This document shows positions 1 through 12,100 of a DNA stretch of 64,000 bases, piece after piece (the first letter of the stretch is position 1; each line of letters begins with the position of its first letter). The translations under genes and the position numbers were made by a program. This DNA is from Marsupella aquatica (Eukaryota; Marchantiophyta). The stretch covers positions 9,486,001-9,550,000 of the forward strand of contig OZ316892.1 of NCBI GenBank assembly GCA_973895155.1, in the 5' to 3' direction. The notes beneath the pieces are model-generated. The model was not told the origin of the DNA. It was given only the letters and a program-made list of their open reading frames with translations, and made no database searches.

Positions 1-2612
1 CAAGCTTGATTCAACCATACAGTGTCTTTTGAGTTTGGTCTTGAAAGTCCCCACATCCCGTTGGATACCGGCCCTAGAAGCATTATCTCGCGAAGATTCC
101 CAAACATCGATGGTCCTTTTCTTCTTCTTCTTTGTGCTTGTAGCATCCACAGGAACTATAACCTTCCCCTTCTCAACAGGGGTGATGGGGTCTGGATTGG
201 CACCAGTGTTGGCCTCAGAGACTTCTGGTGTTGCATCGACTTTTGTGTCATCCGTGGCGGCATCAGATTTTCGACCACCTACCCAAAATGGTGTCAAGCA
301 TAGAAAGAGTGTTAGCGCTAGGCGCTGACCAAACACCCACATTAATTTTGGGAAATAAGACACATTAAACTCACGACACATGATAGCGCCAGGCGCTAAC
401 AAAGAAGGAAGTCGGAAAAAGGAGGTGTAGATTACGTTTTTTCCCAGACTTGGCACTAGCACTTGCCACAGGGGCATCCGCCTTGGCTTTGGCTCTTGGT
501 TTTCGGCTTCGATCAACATCAACCACTGTGGTTTCGCATTTTTTTTGCAACTCAGTCGTCGACGAGTTGACGTCCCCCTCAATTCCTTGCTTCATGTCGG
601 AGACAAATTGTCTCGGAACTTGGGATTTAGACAGTTTATGGAAAGCATCCTTCTCAGTGTCGTCAAAAGGAGAATCCCATCTGTCGGTGTCAAGATACCA
701 ATGGCAGTGAATTCTCTCCCACTCTAACAATTTCCTCGGTGGAAGTATACCCTCAGCCGGATACATCGAATACAGTTCGGCCAAAATGTCTCCATCTGCG
801 CAGATGACCCAATTCTGGAAAGCAGTTGGGTAAGCCCAAAAATAGTCAGGCTTCACAATCTCCATGTGCATGAAGAAACGATAGACATATCGTTTCGCTT
901 GCTTTTGATTCTTGAGTGTGTAGTCTTCCTTGTCCGGGTACTTGGACATCCACATCGTATTGAAAAACTTACCTTTCACTGCATCCCCAAATTTTTTGAA
1001 ATCATTGCACACTATTTCAACGAGTGAATCATAAGACTCACACTTCCATTCCTCCAATCGATTGGAAGGAATTATTTCACTGATTTGCTGGAGGGCAGTC
1101 TGCAGCATACCAATAGCAATTCCCTCCACGCTATTCCAAGTTTGCCAAGTGTGGCACCACTACTTCACAGGGTCATCACTAACACTTTGTGGATGAAAGA
1201 ACTGCTTCCTGAGCTCTGGCGTGCAATGCGCTACTAACAAAGTGCTCCTCACTTTGGGGTCGAGGGCGGAGACTGCTGTAAATAACCTAGCACGATCCAT
1301 GGTACAAACAACCGCATCCGGTTTCTTCTCGCGTTTGTTCACCTCGGTCATCGGATACATCTCAGCACAGGTTGTCATGAAGTCTTCAAACTCTGGACTC
1401 AACAAGGGAGTGATCTTTGAGACCTTGATCGCCCAATCTTTCGTTGCTTCTTTCATCATGACCGCATGTCGTTTGGATGTCTCTTCCTAAGACCAAGGAT
1501 TTCCCTGAGCGGTAGCCGACTCCATGTCCATCTTGAATTGTCGAGAATAGGATTTAATCTTATTCTCGCATAAGATATACAAAAGTGCTTCTTGAGGCAT
1601 TTTCTTGGAATACCATGATCCTTTTCGAGTCTTCTGCATCACCTGCCCAAACTTCTTGAAGTTTGCCCCATCGATGATTGATTTGTAGTATTCTAGATCG
1701 TTGGACAAAATCCTCTTAATTCGGTCTGCATCAAGTATCCAGGAAGGTTCCACCACGGCCTGTCCAAGTCTACAGAAGAATTTGTCAGTCAATAGCGCCA
1801 GGCGCTAGTAAAACTACGCTATAAAAGATAAGGATAAGTGAAATTCAACGAGAGACTTACTGGTTCACAGTATGCATAGCCGCCTCAATTTCAATCAAAG
1901 ATCCCTTTTCACCCTTGAAGATAGTACATTGCACACGCGGGTGATACTTGATATCTTCCGGATTTTCTTTCGTAACGATCGACCATGCGTAAAGTCGATG
2001 GTTACCGTCAAAAACATAAAACATCTTATCTTGTAACACCATGAAGTCTGGATCGGCCGCACATTCAGCTTCAAACTTCTCGTTCTCGGCCACCCACATC
2101 AGGTCCCAGGAAGCTCGAATTTTTGGAGTACATGTCTGGACATTTCCATTCGAATCTGTCGGCTGGACATAGAACAACATTCCGATTTTTGAGTTGTATC
2201 CTGTGCTACGAAAAGAGTCCTTCAACTTTTCAATTGAAGGACTTCCCTTCTGTAAGGTGCGGACAACTTCCATGTGAACCAAGCGGCACATTGGAATCCT
2301 TGGGGGGTCTTTGTCGTGCCCTCAAAAATCTTTGCCAAACACCATAACGTGCTTGGAGATAACGTCGGACATCGTCAGCGACATTTCTCCTCGATCTTCC
2401 ATAGCGTATGTGTCAAGATCGTCCATCTTTGCTCTCCTGCTCTTCGGAAATGTGACTACAGAGACTATTTCGGGAGCTTGGGATGTTGTAGACCTTGTCA
2501 CTCGACGACTGTAAACAGATCCAGAAAACGAGCACTCGGATGTCTGCGAATGGATCTGCTCTCTATGCCCGTTAGCACTATACCCATGCGAGGTAGTGGG
2601 GAGAAGGTCCAT
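1..2612 (-). pseudogene. MULE-associated accessory gene, ParB/sulfiredoxin-like N-terminal part (partial)
   Basis: Three exons on the minus strand, 2612-1861, 1769-436 and 278 to beyond the left edge. Donors are GTAAGT and GTAATC, acceptors CTGTAG and GGGTAG, and phases match at both junctions. The first exon has a segment ending in FDGNHRLYAW followed by a V-x-C-T-I-F strand. This resembles the DGxHR core of ParB/sulfiredoxin-fold proteins, but the call is by eye only. The rest is unrecognised and ends in a Lys/Arg/Ala-rich tail (RKPRAKAKA) suited to nuclear targeting or DNA binding. The frame is broken by in-frame TGA at 2322 and TAG at 1487 and 1160, with good coding sequence on both sides. 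It lies head-to-head with the transposase at 3566, so the two probably share the promoter region 2613-3565 and belong to one element. Both introns carry the element's 15-bp palindrome. Confidence 0.55.
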
Positions 2613-5600
2613 GTTTCTCAGACACGAAGTGCTTCACGATCGTGATGAGTACCTCATTCATACCGTACTTCTTCTAGAGAATTCTTGCATGAAGAACCTC
2701 CGAAACGGAACCTAAATACAGCGCACAAGGGAGGGGGGGAGAGTATCATCTCTAAACTATCCCCTTGCTACATTGATATCTATCTCTTGAGTGCCACTTG
2801 TCAATTCTGGATTAGTTGTCCGAATACCGTTGGCATATCTTCGACGTTACGCGACCTAACGTTACCGTTGAATATGACCGTTAAAGAACAATTCGTTGAA
2901 TTTAATATATATTCCTAGTTCAAATCTGATATTGGTCAATAGTAGCGCCATGCGCTACTCAAAATCATCAGAATTTAAACCATAAAATTTCCCAAAGTTA
3001 GGTCAACATTCACCCTCAAGTTACAATAAAAATCCAAATGAATACAATTTTTGAATATTTTTCCATAAATGAATGTCATGATTACCGTTTTGGATTAGCG
3101 CCCGACGCTAATATTAAATGGGCACATTTTGGTAATATTTTAGATAATATTAAAAAAATTAGCTACAAACATTTAGTATTTATTCTGAAACCCCGGATAA
3201 AACATTCCATTTTTATACCATAATTTACGGTGTGTGTTTGAGTAGCGCCTACTCATATATTTCACCATTTTGGGTCCATGTTGAAGGTAGGATGTTTGAG
3301 TAGCGTCGGGCGCTACTCAATTAACATGATTTAATTAACATGATTATGCTCTTTGGAAATGGACATCTTAGGCTCATTAGTGTAAATGTCGTTGACATAA
3401 CGACAAAAAACATTTATTGTGTCAGATGTGCTTTCGACCGGTAGTGTTTCTGTCGTATTATAACGGCTCTGACAAACGGATTATTCACTATGAATACCAT
3501 TGTGTACATTCGAAGACGTCATTCATTATTGTGAACTAAGTGTTTTTGGGTTGGATGATCTTAAAATGTCAAGGTCAATCGTTCTGACGCGTCCGTCTAC
3601 CGGTGACCTTGTATCCATTCCATTATCGGCCAATGACGTATACAAGCAAGTTAGTGAGAATTATCTCTGTGGGCGCTTTGGTTTGCATTTGAACGACATT
3701 GAGGACATTTTGGAGGAGGGAAATGGAGATGAAGCGTCTAATTTCACTGCTTCTTTTGATGTTGATGACGGGATTCGTTTTTGGCACCTGAATGCAGGAA
3801 TTCGGTATTCTATTGTCATTCAAAAACCAGTCGCATCCGATCTCCCATCTTCATCCAAACCCTTTGTTGATGTTATCCTGCTTTCAGATAGCGACGATGA
3901 TGGACCTGCTTTGCCTGAGCGTAGTGCTAAATCCCCTCACACCGTTGTTAAACAGGAGGTTACCCCTGTTAAACAAGAGGTTACAGCAGTTTTTACCAAA
4001 AATTCCATTGTGTATCGGAGAAGTGCAATGGATACCATTCTCAAGTCAACTGGTTCCAGTGAAATCTTGAGGTTCATCGCGGCTGGGGACTTCTTCCATG
4101 AACAAGTTGACTGTTTGCCAAAGAAATACATTGATGGAAATATTGTATTCGAGTTGCCTCCTGCGACGGCAGCTCTTTCGAAGGGGTCACGTCTACGCGA
4201 CATGGACCGGTCAAAGGATTGCTACATCTGGACCAGAATATTTCCTACATCAGCTAATGTTCATCCCAAGAAATATTGGGAATTTGGTAAAGTAACGTGC
4301 ACTGGTTCCATTGAGTGTAGGAATAATACGTGCGACTATTTTTAGTGGAAGAAATGGAGGAACCAGAAGGCCTGGGGTGGAACCCCCAAACTTGGCGGGC
4401 AACATCGTGTTGGCTCCTTCATTGACGAAGGTGGAGTTGTTTGCCAATTTTGTGATCAAGTTCCATTTTGTGTCCAATCCTGTCGAGCAAGGTTATTTTA
4501 CATGTACCCCCAGGTTCTAGTTGACTCAGAAACCAATACTCACATGTCCCGCTTGGCAATTCATATGGGGATCCACAACCATCCTTCAAGAAAGGTGTTT
4601 TCTCGGAGCGCAGAGAAGATTGTTGAGGAGGTTATCAAAAAGAAATTGGAAGGAAATCCAATTTTCACCCCTGCTGGTGTAAAAAATGTGGCGACAAGGT
4701 CCTTTGTAAAGTCCTTGTGTGAAAGTATGGAAGATATTCAAGATATTGAAGAAACAGAGATATTTGAGTCTCTCATGGTAGTTTCCACACCCCAGAAGTT
4801 TGCGTCCCTCTTTCGTAGTGTTAGACAGGACCAGAAAGGTCGAGGTGAACTAGATTTTCTTGTTCGGTATCAAAGAAATATCAACATGCCTTTCCTCCAA
4901 AGGTACCTCCTACCAGGTCAAGGATCTCAAGAAGACCGTCCTCACATATTCAAGATGACTTCGATCGGCCATGGATCAGGCGTCGATCTTTTGAGACAAA
5001 TGCAACCTGGTGGAAGTCTCAAAGGTGCTTGGGTAAGTTTTGATGTGATGAAACGGCTTACAAAAGACTGGGTTACTTTTAGTGCGCATATTTATGATCA
5101 CAACTATCGCGCTCTATGTACCTTATTCACCTGCGAACTAAAAGCAGAGGATACAGAGTCGTTCAAGAAGGCTTGGAGACTAATGATTGAGGTGTCCAAA
5201 GAGAATGGATTAGAAAATCCGATTATTCATGGATTCATGGCGGACAATGCTCAAGCTGGTTGGCTGGCAGTCCGAAATGTCTTTTTTGGAGGGCATCCAA
5301 ACCCTGAGCATGAGCGAACTGACGCATTCCATTTCTACCAAGCCTTCCATCGCCATTCGATTGAAGGAGTGATTGAAGATAGTCAAGCAGAGCATCGTAG
5401 GCTTTGGGATAAGATGCGAAATGCCCCCACGTTTGTAGAGGCTTACAGAATTTCAAGGGAGATTGATTTGTGGTGGCAGTCGGGTAACTGTGTCCCCGGG
5501 AAGCTCCGGATGCTCCAGAGTTGGATTTCATGGTGGGTCGTCAGGTGGAGACAATGGGGAAATTTTATTCGTTTGGTAAGTTAGTTTACTTTGCTTTCCG

Positions 5601-7614
5601 CTCTTTAGGTATTGCAGTGCTATATTCTCATTTCAAAATGTTTGTATCCATATTCAAATATTACAATACCATAGCATCCTTTAATACTAGCGCCTGGCGC
5701 TATCATTTATTCAAACTGTCATATGACACAATAGGACGAAATAATTTGTCCCTTAATGTACAGTGCCAGTTTTGACTTCTAGGGACAGAGTCCACTTCAC
5801 TAGCGCCCGACGCTAGTGTTTTCTTGTTCTGTAACAAACACTTTATTCTATGTGATTGCAGAACAAGAGTGTCAAAGAAGGGGCTAAGATTCCTAATTGT
5901 ACAGGATCAGAGTCCGTGCACGCAGGTATGAAAGCATGGGTAATGAAGAAAAAGGTTGGGCTCTTTGAGGCATGTGAAATGGACCAAAATCGAGCTATTT
6001 CTCAGGTTGCTGCTTACACTGCGTATCGGAAAGGGTTGCATAGAGGAAAAGGTCCCACAATTTGGGAACTCGCTTTCCGATCAGCGGACCAAGCAGGCTC
6101 CCCCAAGTTGTATGAAAACGCAATGAATATGCTACTGTCCAACGCTGCCAAGTTTGACTTGGAGAGACATGCACCTCTCAATGGAGACGTTGTCACCAAG
6201 TCTTTGAAGAGGAAAGGACATGCATCTGGGAATATCTCACCACAAGACTCCCATAGGCATGATAAAATCCTTGTCACCTCGCCCAATACTAGATCGATGA
6301 AAAGGAAGAATCTTAATCGCACGGCGTTTGATGCTATCCCTGGCCCCATGCCTCAAGTTGATCCTGTTGTTAATTTGTCTGGAAGTGACATATCGGGCGG
6401 TGGAGAAGATGTTGATTTCAATACCCCTCCTGCTCGAGACCGAACGCGTTCAACGAGGCTTCCCCAGACTGCTCCCTCCGTGCTTCAGTAACCGTTACAA
6501 GAGTGTCCTGTCCGTGAGACGGAGGTTGCTCTAGCTGCATGGCAATTACGTCGAACTTCAAAATTTGGCGCTGGTCCTCAGTGCAACGGATCATTTTCCC
6601 GTAATTCTGAAAGAGATGAGTGTCGCAATCGCGTGAAAAAAGTTGGATTTCCCTCACCACATGGTGTTATCGGAATTGTTGTCAAAGGTCAACGGATTTT
6701 CAGGGGGGAACCCATAACCAAAATGATTTGGTTTTGCCCAAACAATACATGTTACAGAAGCCGCCCGCGTCGAGGTGTCTTGAATTTTCCCCCTTTCCCT
6801 CATGTTCTTCCCGTTTTGAAAGGGACAAATATTTCGAAGGACGAGCTGCAATATCTTCTTGACAACGGAATCTCCCTAGTGCGCGGAAATGAACTTACAA
6901 CTAGACCCCCGTCAGATTTTGATCTTCGAATCAATGTCAATATCTTTATAGAACATGTGAATCTTCTCAAACCCAATGTTCGTCTCCGAAGCCGGAATGG
7001 GAGGAATATGGTTCCTCGGTCAAATCTTACCCAGGGTCACATGAACAGAATTGCGTTTGCAAAAAAACAGACGATGTATATTCAGGGAGAGTGGGATGTT
7101 GCGATTGGGAATGCATGGGGAAAACAGTTTAAAGTGCAAACGCACGAAAATATGCGGACGCCAAATTGTTACTTTGTTCAAATTTGCATTTTCCCCACTT
7201 GCTCGTGTGAGGATTTCTACCGGCGACATTCCCGGAAACATCCATATATGCCTTGCAAACATTTGTATTGGATTTTCCTTACCGTTTTCAAACTAGACGT
7301 TGAGGAATCTACATTGACCAGCCAACCAATTCTCATTGTTGGAGAGGTTTGGCTCATATTAGAGAGGCAAAATGCTCATCATTTATAGCATGAATCATGA
7401 TGATGTAGGTTGTATTATTGGTCAAAACGGTTATATTGATTTTGTCGTATGTCAACGGTATAGTGTTATTGATGTCGCGTCATGTTTTGTTAGCGCCAGG
7501 CGCTGGTAAATTTTTCGTCTAGGCTACACCGTTAAATGTCATTGTGTTGTGATTTATGTTCTCAACGCCAACTATTTGTTTCCTTGAATAACGATAAGAT
7601 AGCGCCACGCGCTA
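313..7614. repeat. Eleven dispersed copies of 15-bp palindrome TAGCGCCNGGCGCTA
   Basis: Copies at 313-328, 384-398, 1793-1807, 2943-2957, 3096-3110, 3243 (half site), 3301-3315, 5688-5702, 5801-5815, 7491-7505 and 7600-7614. The core is two 7-bp arms around one base, with small variants such as CCCGACG. Every copy lies outside the inferred exons: three in introns of the minus-strand gene, two in the transposase intron, four between the divergent genes, two after the transposase. This is what dispersed binding sites for the element's own transposase or accessory protein would look like. No terminal inverted repeats were found, and the left end lies outside the window. Confidence 0.8.
3566..7388 (+). 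pseudogene. MULE-like transposase with SWIM zinc finger
   Basis: Exon 1 runs 3566-5575 and exon 2 runs 5862-7388, with GTAAGT donor, TGATTGCAG acceptor and phase 0 on both sides. An earlier TTG at 3500 is in frame, but ATG 3566 is the first conventional start. Order of parts: N-terminal region with a SUMO-interaction-like stretch (VILLSDSDDD) and two VKQE sites; a Cys-rich segment (about 4300-4350); an RNase H-like catalytic region with FDVMKRLTKDW and HGFMADNAQAGW; then a SWIM finger near 7200-7262 (C-x-C then C-x-H), typical of MuDR/MULE transposases. Two in-frame stops, TAG 4343 and TAA 6489, interrupt an otherwise open frame. The first also looks like a 3' splice site (TTTTTAG), so a small intron from a donor near 4279 is an alternative. 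The element is probably non-functional as it stands. Confidence 0.7.
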
Positions 7615-7849
7615 GTCAATCCGTTGTTCGCTTTTATTTTGGACCACATAATGACATAAAGTTTTGGGCTGCGTTGATTTTGTATTATTTTCATATATTT
7701 TGTTGCCGATTGTGGTGGGACCTACCATTTTGTGCGCATTCCTTAACATTTTTATGTATGCTCCCCCTTGTTTGTGTTGGGATATAAGGTTCAATTATTA
7801 TGTGGTTCAGCAATTCATTACAAGGTATCCTCCCTCACCGCAATGGACT
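7389..7849. other. 3' flank of the MULE, junction with an older CACTA remnant
   Basis: AT-rich non-coding DNA after the transposase stop. It contains the last two palindrome copies (7491, 7600). Somewhere between 7615 and about 7850 the MULE ends and CACTA-derived sequence begins, but no inverted repeat or target duplication marking the boundary is visible. Confidence 0.4.
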
Positions 7850-8201
7850 AACTCCAACTTCAACAATTCTAAATTGCTGATTGTGTGTTCTTTCCCCTGG
7901 TACAAGATGTTTTTTCCTGGTAACAGCATAAGGCAAACAGGAAAAGTATTTCCTGTTTGCTGTCTCCGTCGCTATACCCTTGAGGACAAGTGCCACTAGT
8001 TTTCAAGCATCTCATTGGCAAACGTCAGAGCCATTTACTTTCCCATCTCACTTGGAGCAATGTTTCTACGTTCCATACCCCTTAGACCCAGAGTGGTCAC
8101 TTGTCATCACATATGTGCCACGGTCTCGTTCCATTGTTTCAGACAAGCCAGACACTATTTTTGTGTCAGATGTAGAGGACATTGAAGGTGACCAAGTGTG
8201 A
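7850..8201 (+). pseudogene. C-terminal remnant of a CACTA transposase (TNPD/Tnp2 type)
   Basis: The stretch 7990-8201 encodes a peptide closely matching the C-terminus of the transposase at 33531-36765: SEPFTFPSHLEQ here against SDPFAFPHHLEQ there, then a shared tyrosine/proline-rich segment and RSRSI against QSRSI. Similarity extends upstream to about 7857 in a different frame, so at least one frameshift is present. The remnant ends with an acidic tail (IFVSDVEDIEG). It marks the transposase side of a TCGCAAA-family CACTA element whose right end is at 9101. The rest of that transposase is missing, probably removed or displaced by the MULE. Confidence 0.75.
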
Positions 8202-8589
8202 GAGACACTTATGGATATTTAAACCAAAAATCTATATCATGGATTGTTCATGTTGTTTCTTAATTAATATTTCATACACCATTAGTGTGGTAGGTATTTT
8301 CATTTTGGACTCCTACTTTCAAAAGAGGTCATGCATATAAGTGACATGGGTACTCCCTCCCTTATCCCTCCTCCCTCTTTGAACCCAAACTCTCCTTCCT
8401 CTTCCAAAAACTCCATAGCTTTTTCTCCTCCCTCCCTCTTCGCTAAAGTCTCTCCTATTTTTAGTAAACCCTCTTTGGACTCCCTTCTTCCTCTGTCCCT
8501 CATCCACCTTCCAACTCCCTTCCTCCCTCTTTCACCTTTCACCTCCCTCCCTCCTCCTCCCCCATTCAAACTCTAACCTAGATGCACAC
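8202..8589. other. Non-coding stretch with CT-rich tract
   Basis: 3' flank of the transposase remnant. From about 8345 to 8575 the plus strand is a C/T-rich low-complexity tract, which produces open frames on both strands that I do not regard as genes. Confidence 0.5.
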
Positions 8590-9101
8590 ACAAGTCTAAC
8601 ATAAACGTTTGCGAACTGTTTGCGAAACTAAACAAATCCCAACCAAATCGCAATTCTGCCATTTAAACCGTTTCTCAATTATTCCATACTATACGCTTCA
8701 CTATTTTGCGATATCCAGACCATCTCACCTTTACCATCCACATCGTTTCGCACATTTGCCATACAAACCCATCGCAAATTGTTTGAAGCTAACCTTTTCG
8801 CAAACATCCTCCAATACTAATTGTTTCGCATCATTAATGTTACCGTGGTTTCGGACTTTCAGCGCGGTCGCGGAGCCTTCGTAATGTGTTTTGTAATCTC
8901 TGTAGTTTCGCAAAATATTGTGATACAATAAAGTTCCCAAAATGTTTGCGATGCAAATCGCATGGAAGACCAAAGTTGCGATACCACAAGTATCGCAAAT
9001 TGCGATGCGTATTGAGTCATCAACGGTTTGAAGCATCTGGAATCGCAAACGTGTGTCCGGACGCAAATGAGCTTCGCAAAAGGGCAAAATATGTTGTAGT
9101 G
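8590..9101. mobile_element. Right terminal region of a CACTA element, dense TCGCAAA motifs
   Basis: More than a dozen copies of TCGCAAA/TTTGCGA variants lie in about 500 bp. The region ends at 9101 with TTGTAGTG, the reverse complement of CACTACAA, a canonical CACTA terminus. The same motif and terminus recur at 19955-23138. Subterminal clusters of short repeats that bind the transposon-encoded protein are a known feature of Spm/En-type elements. The 3-bp target duplication would be AAT (9102-9104), but the left end was not found. Confidence 0.7.
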
Positions 9102-9188
9102 AATTTGCTCGTCATGCATATGCAAGTGCATTTGCTCAACTTTTCAATGTACATATTTTCTGAGTGAAAGCATGTGTGTGCATTGCAG

Positions 9189-12100
9189 GCGGGGCCTCTG
9201 AGATGCGTAGGGAACGAAGGCATGCTAAGAAGCAGTTTGATAATGCTGCCAAAGTACAAAGGAATCAGGGAGATTTGCCCAAACACATTAAAGTGAGTAT
9301 TGTACTTTTTTTGAATGTAGATTTAGACATAGATCCTCTCTGTTATTGTGTGTATAAAACTTGGACTATGCATAAATTCCAGAGTTATGAATTGACATTG
9401 CATGTGAAATGCAGATTTATGACAATGATATTGATGATTCTGATCCCAACAAACAGTACTGGTTGGAGGAACTTCGTGGCAATGTACTCAGAATCTTTGA
9501 AGTATCAAAGCCAAAATGGACTGATCATCCACGAGTTCATGTAACCAGTGTGTGGAAGAACATGGTAGCTGAGTGGGAGTATGTGGGTGGGGAATTTATT
9601 GACAACAAATTCCAGAGTCATTGTCGTGGCATATTGAAGAGAGAGCGCCATAAAATGCATGTTTACTGGAAGAAAGTTTGCAATGAGGATCCAACCAAAC
9701 CTGGGCCATCTGGTGTTGATCCAAAGAAATGGGCAGCTTTGGTATCTCATTTCACCAGTCCAGCATTGATATCTTTGAGTAAACAGATGACTGATAAAAG
9801 AGCACGAGTGCAAGATACCAGTCACTTTGGTAGAGGAGGGCATGCTGCAGCAGCAAAGAGAATGGTAAACTGTCTATATCATTTTCACTATCAATTCTGT
9901 CTTGTTTGTGAATCTTGATGAAAATAGACTCTGAGTTTCTCATTCATTGTGTGTTTGAACAGAAGCAGAAGAGAGGATCAAGCCCAGGTATATCTGACCT
10001 GAAAGAAAACCTTGGTAGTCAGGGCTCATTGCCAAAGGTGACAATGAGCCCATCATTGGCAAGTGCAGAAGGTCAGACTGGTAGTTTTTTGGGAGCAAAG
10101 GTGAGCCCGTCATTGGCAAGTGGGGAGGGTAAAAGCCCTAGCTTATTGGGGCAAGGATACAGACATGGATCAGCTGTGAGTATTGCCATTCCAATCTGAT
10201 TTGTACATCATTTTCCATTTGATAGAGTGTTGTAACACGATTTCGGACCGACCGAGAAGTGTGTCGGAGTTCTCGTTTAGCCCGATCCTGTTTTTTTTCT
10301 AAGGCAATGCTATGACCGATAAAACTGGCAAAAACTCTCCGAAATGCCACTTTCCTCCATTGCATCGCCGCGGGAATGCAGGGAGCGATACGTGCATCGG
10401 GTTTTACATTCCGTCAGTGAAAAAGTACGAACTGCGAGTAACTTGGTCCGAACCGCGTAATCCAGGAACGACCACATACTAACCCAGGTAAAGGGGAAAC
10501 TTAACCATGGTTAAGGGGAAATTAACCATGGTTTAGAGCGTCTCCTATATAAAGAGGAGCGGGCTGCTCATAAAATGTTTGCTTTCGCTAGGGCAAATAT
10601 CTCCTGACTGAGAGTGAATACCAAACTCCCATCGAGTCTTACATTCCTCCCAAGCGATTCGACTCTTTCTACCGAAAACCCAATAAATTTATCGGAATAG
10701 CCATTCCTGTTCAAGTTCTCCATGTAAGACTAACTAGTCATTTAGTGTAAAATGTCCAGATCCGAGTGGACTGCGGTAAATTTATCGCATTCTGCATTTC
10801 TTTGTTGCAATCATTTGATCCAGTGTTTAGAGAGGTGTTGCCTTCATTCCGATAAATTTATCGGAGTCTTCATTCCTTTCATGGAAAGAGGAGTAATTGA
10901 GAATCCGATAAATTTATCGGAGTTGTCATTTTTGTGATTGAATTCAGGGCTTAGGTATCTGAGGAAGTCATATTTTCAATTCGAATGCGGAGTGCGATAA
11001 ACTTATCGCATCCTCCTGTGCAAAAAACTTATGGGCGATGGCCCTTTTATAGTGTCTGTTGAGGGGTTGGCCCATGTGTCCACTTTTGATTGGCTGTCAC
11101 CCTAAACGACAAAATAGCAGAAAAGGGTATATTTCTTGGATTTCCAATTTCATTCTCACACGTGCATCATGGCAAAATTATATAGTTTTGAAATTGAAGC
11201 GATAAATTTATCTGATGTTGGTATTGCAAAAGTGGTTCCTTCATATGGAAGTTGCAATTTGAAATTGAAGCGATAAATTTATCTGATGTTGGTATTGCAA
11301 AAGTGGTTCCTTCATATGGAAGTTGCAATTTTGAAATTGAAGCGATAAATTTATCTGATGTTGGTATTGCGAAGAGTTTTCTTCATATGGATAGGAATTT
11401 TGAAATTTAACCGATGAACCGAAGGATCTTAGTATTGTCGACTAGTATTTTTGTCGCCCGTAGTTTTTGCGATAATTTTATCGGACTGCGCATTGCTGTT
11501 GAAAGAATGGCATGTTGACTATGGTCACTTGTGGAGGTAACTGGTCAATTGCAGAGGTAACTGCAAGGTAAGTTTGACAAACCGTGCAGTAATTCTTATC
11601 GACTGTGATGTAAAATATTTTTGGTAAATATCCAAAAACTGAGAAAACTGAGATTGGGTCGGAGCTTTCATGGCTCAAATCCGGAGTCCGATACAGTTAT
11701 CGCACTTGGCTCGAAACATGGATATGGATTTATAGATAAGACCATTCATATATCTTCGGAGAGCGTGAATATGAGGTTGAGGAGAAAGTTTTTCGGATCT
11801 AATGGTTCCTTGATAATATGAATGTTTGTTAGCATGAATTTCATTGGTTTTGATCATTATTAAATTTGCTGTTTCAATCCGAACTCCGATACGAATTACA
11901 TTATTTCCCCAAAAATGTGTTTTTGATGAAAAAAACTGCCGATTTCGCGAGATTTGGCGGAAAATGAAAATACACTTCTCGTTTAGAGGAAATAGTTCTC
12001 GTTCGGTCCAAAATCGTGTTTTGTGTCGTTTGTTAGTTTGACAGTGAGAATGTTGTGTTGGTTTGTGCTTCATTTACAGACCCCACATTCAAAAGAAGAG

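Noticed and set aside
7990-8000. CCACTAGT taken as a possible CACTA terminus
   Set aside because: The surrounding sequence aligns with internal transposase codons at about 36555-36575, so it is coding sequence, not an element end.
8300-8576. Gly/Arg-rich and Pro/Ser-rich open frames
   Set aside because: Produced by the C/T-rich tract at 8345-8575; both strands open, no features.
10681-11703. CRISPR-like array from regularly recurring palindromes
   Set aside because: Spacing is irregular, spacers are not unique units except in a tandem repeat, and the context is a eukaryotic transposon.
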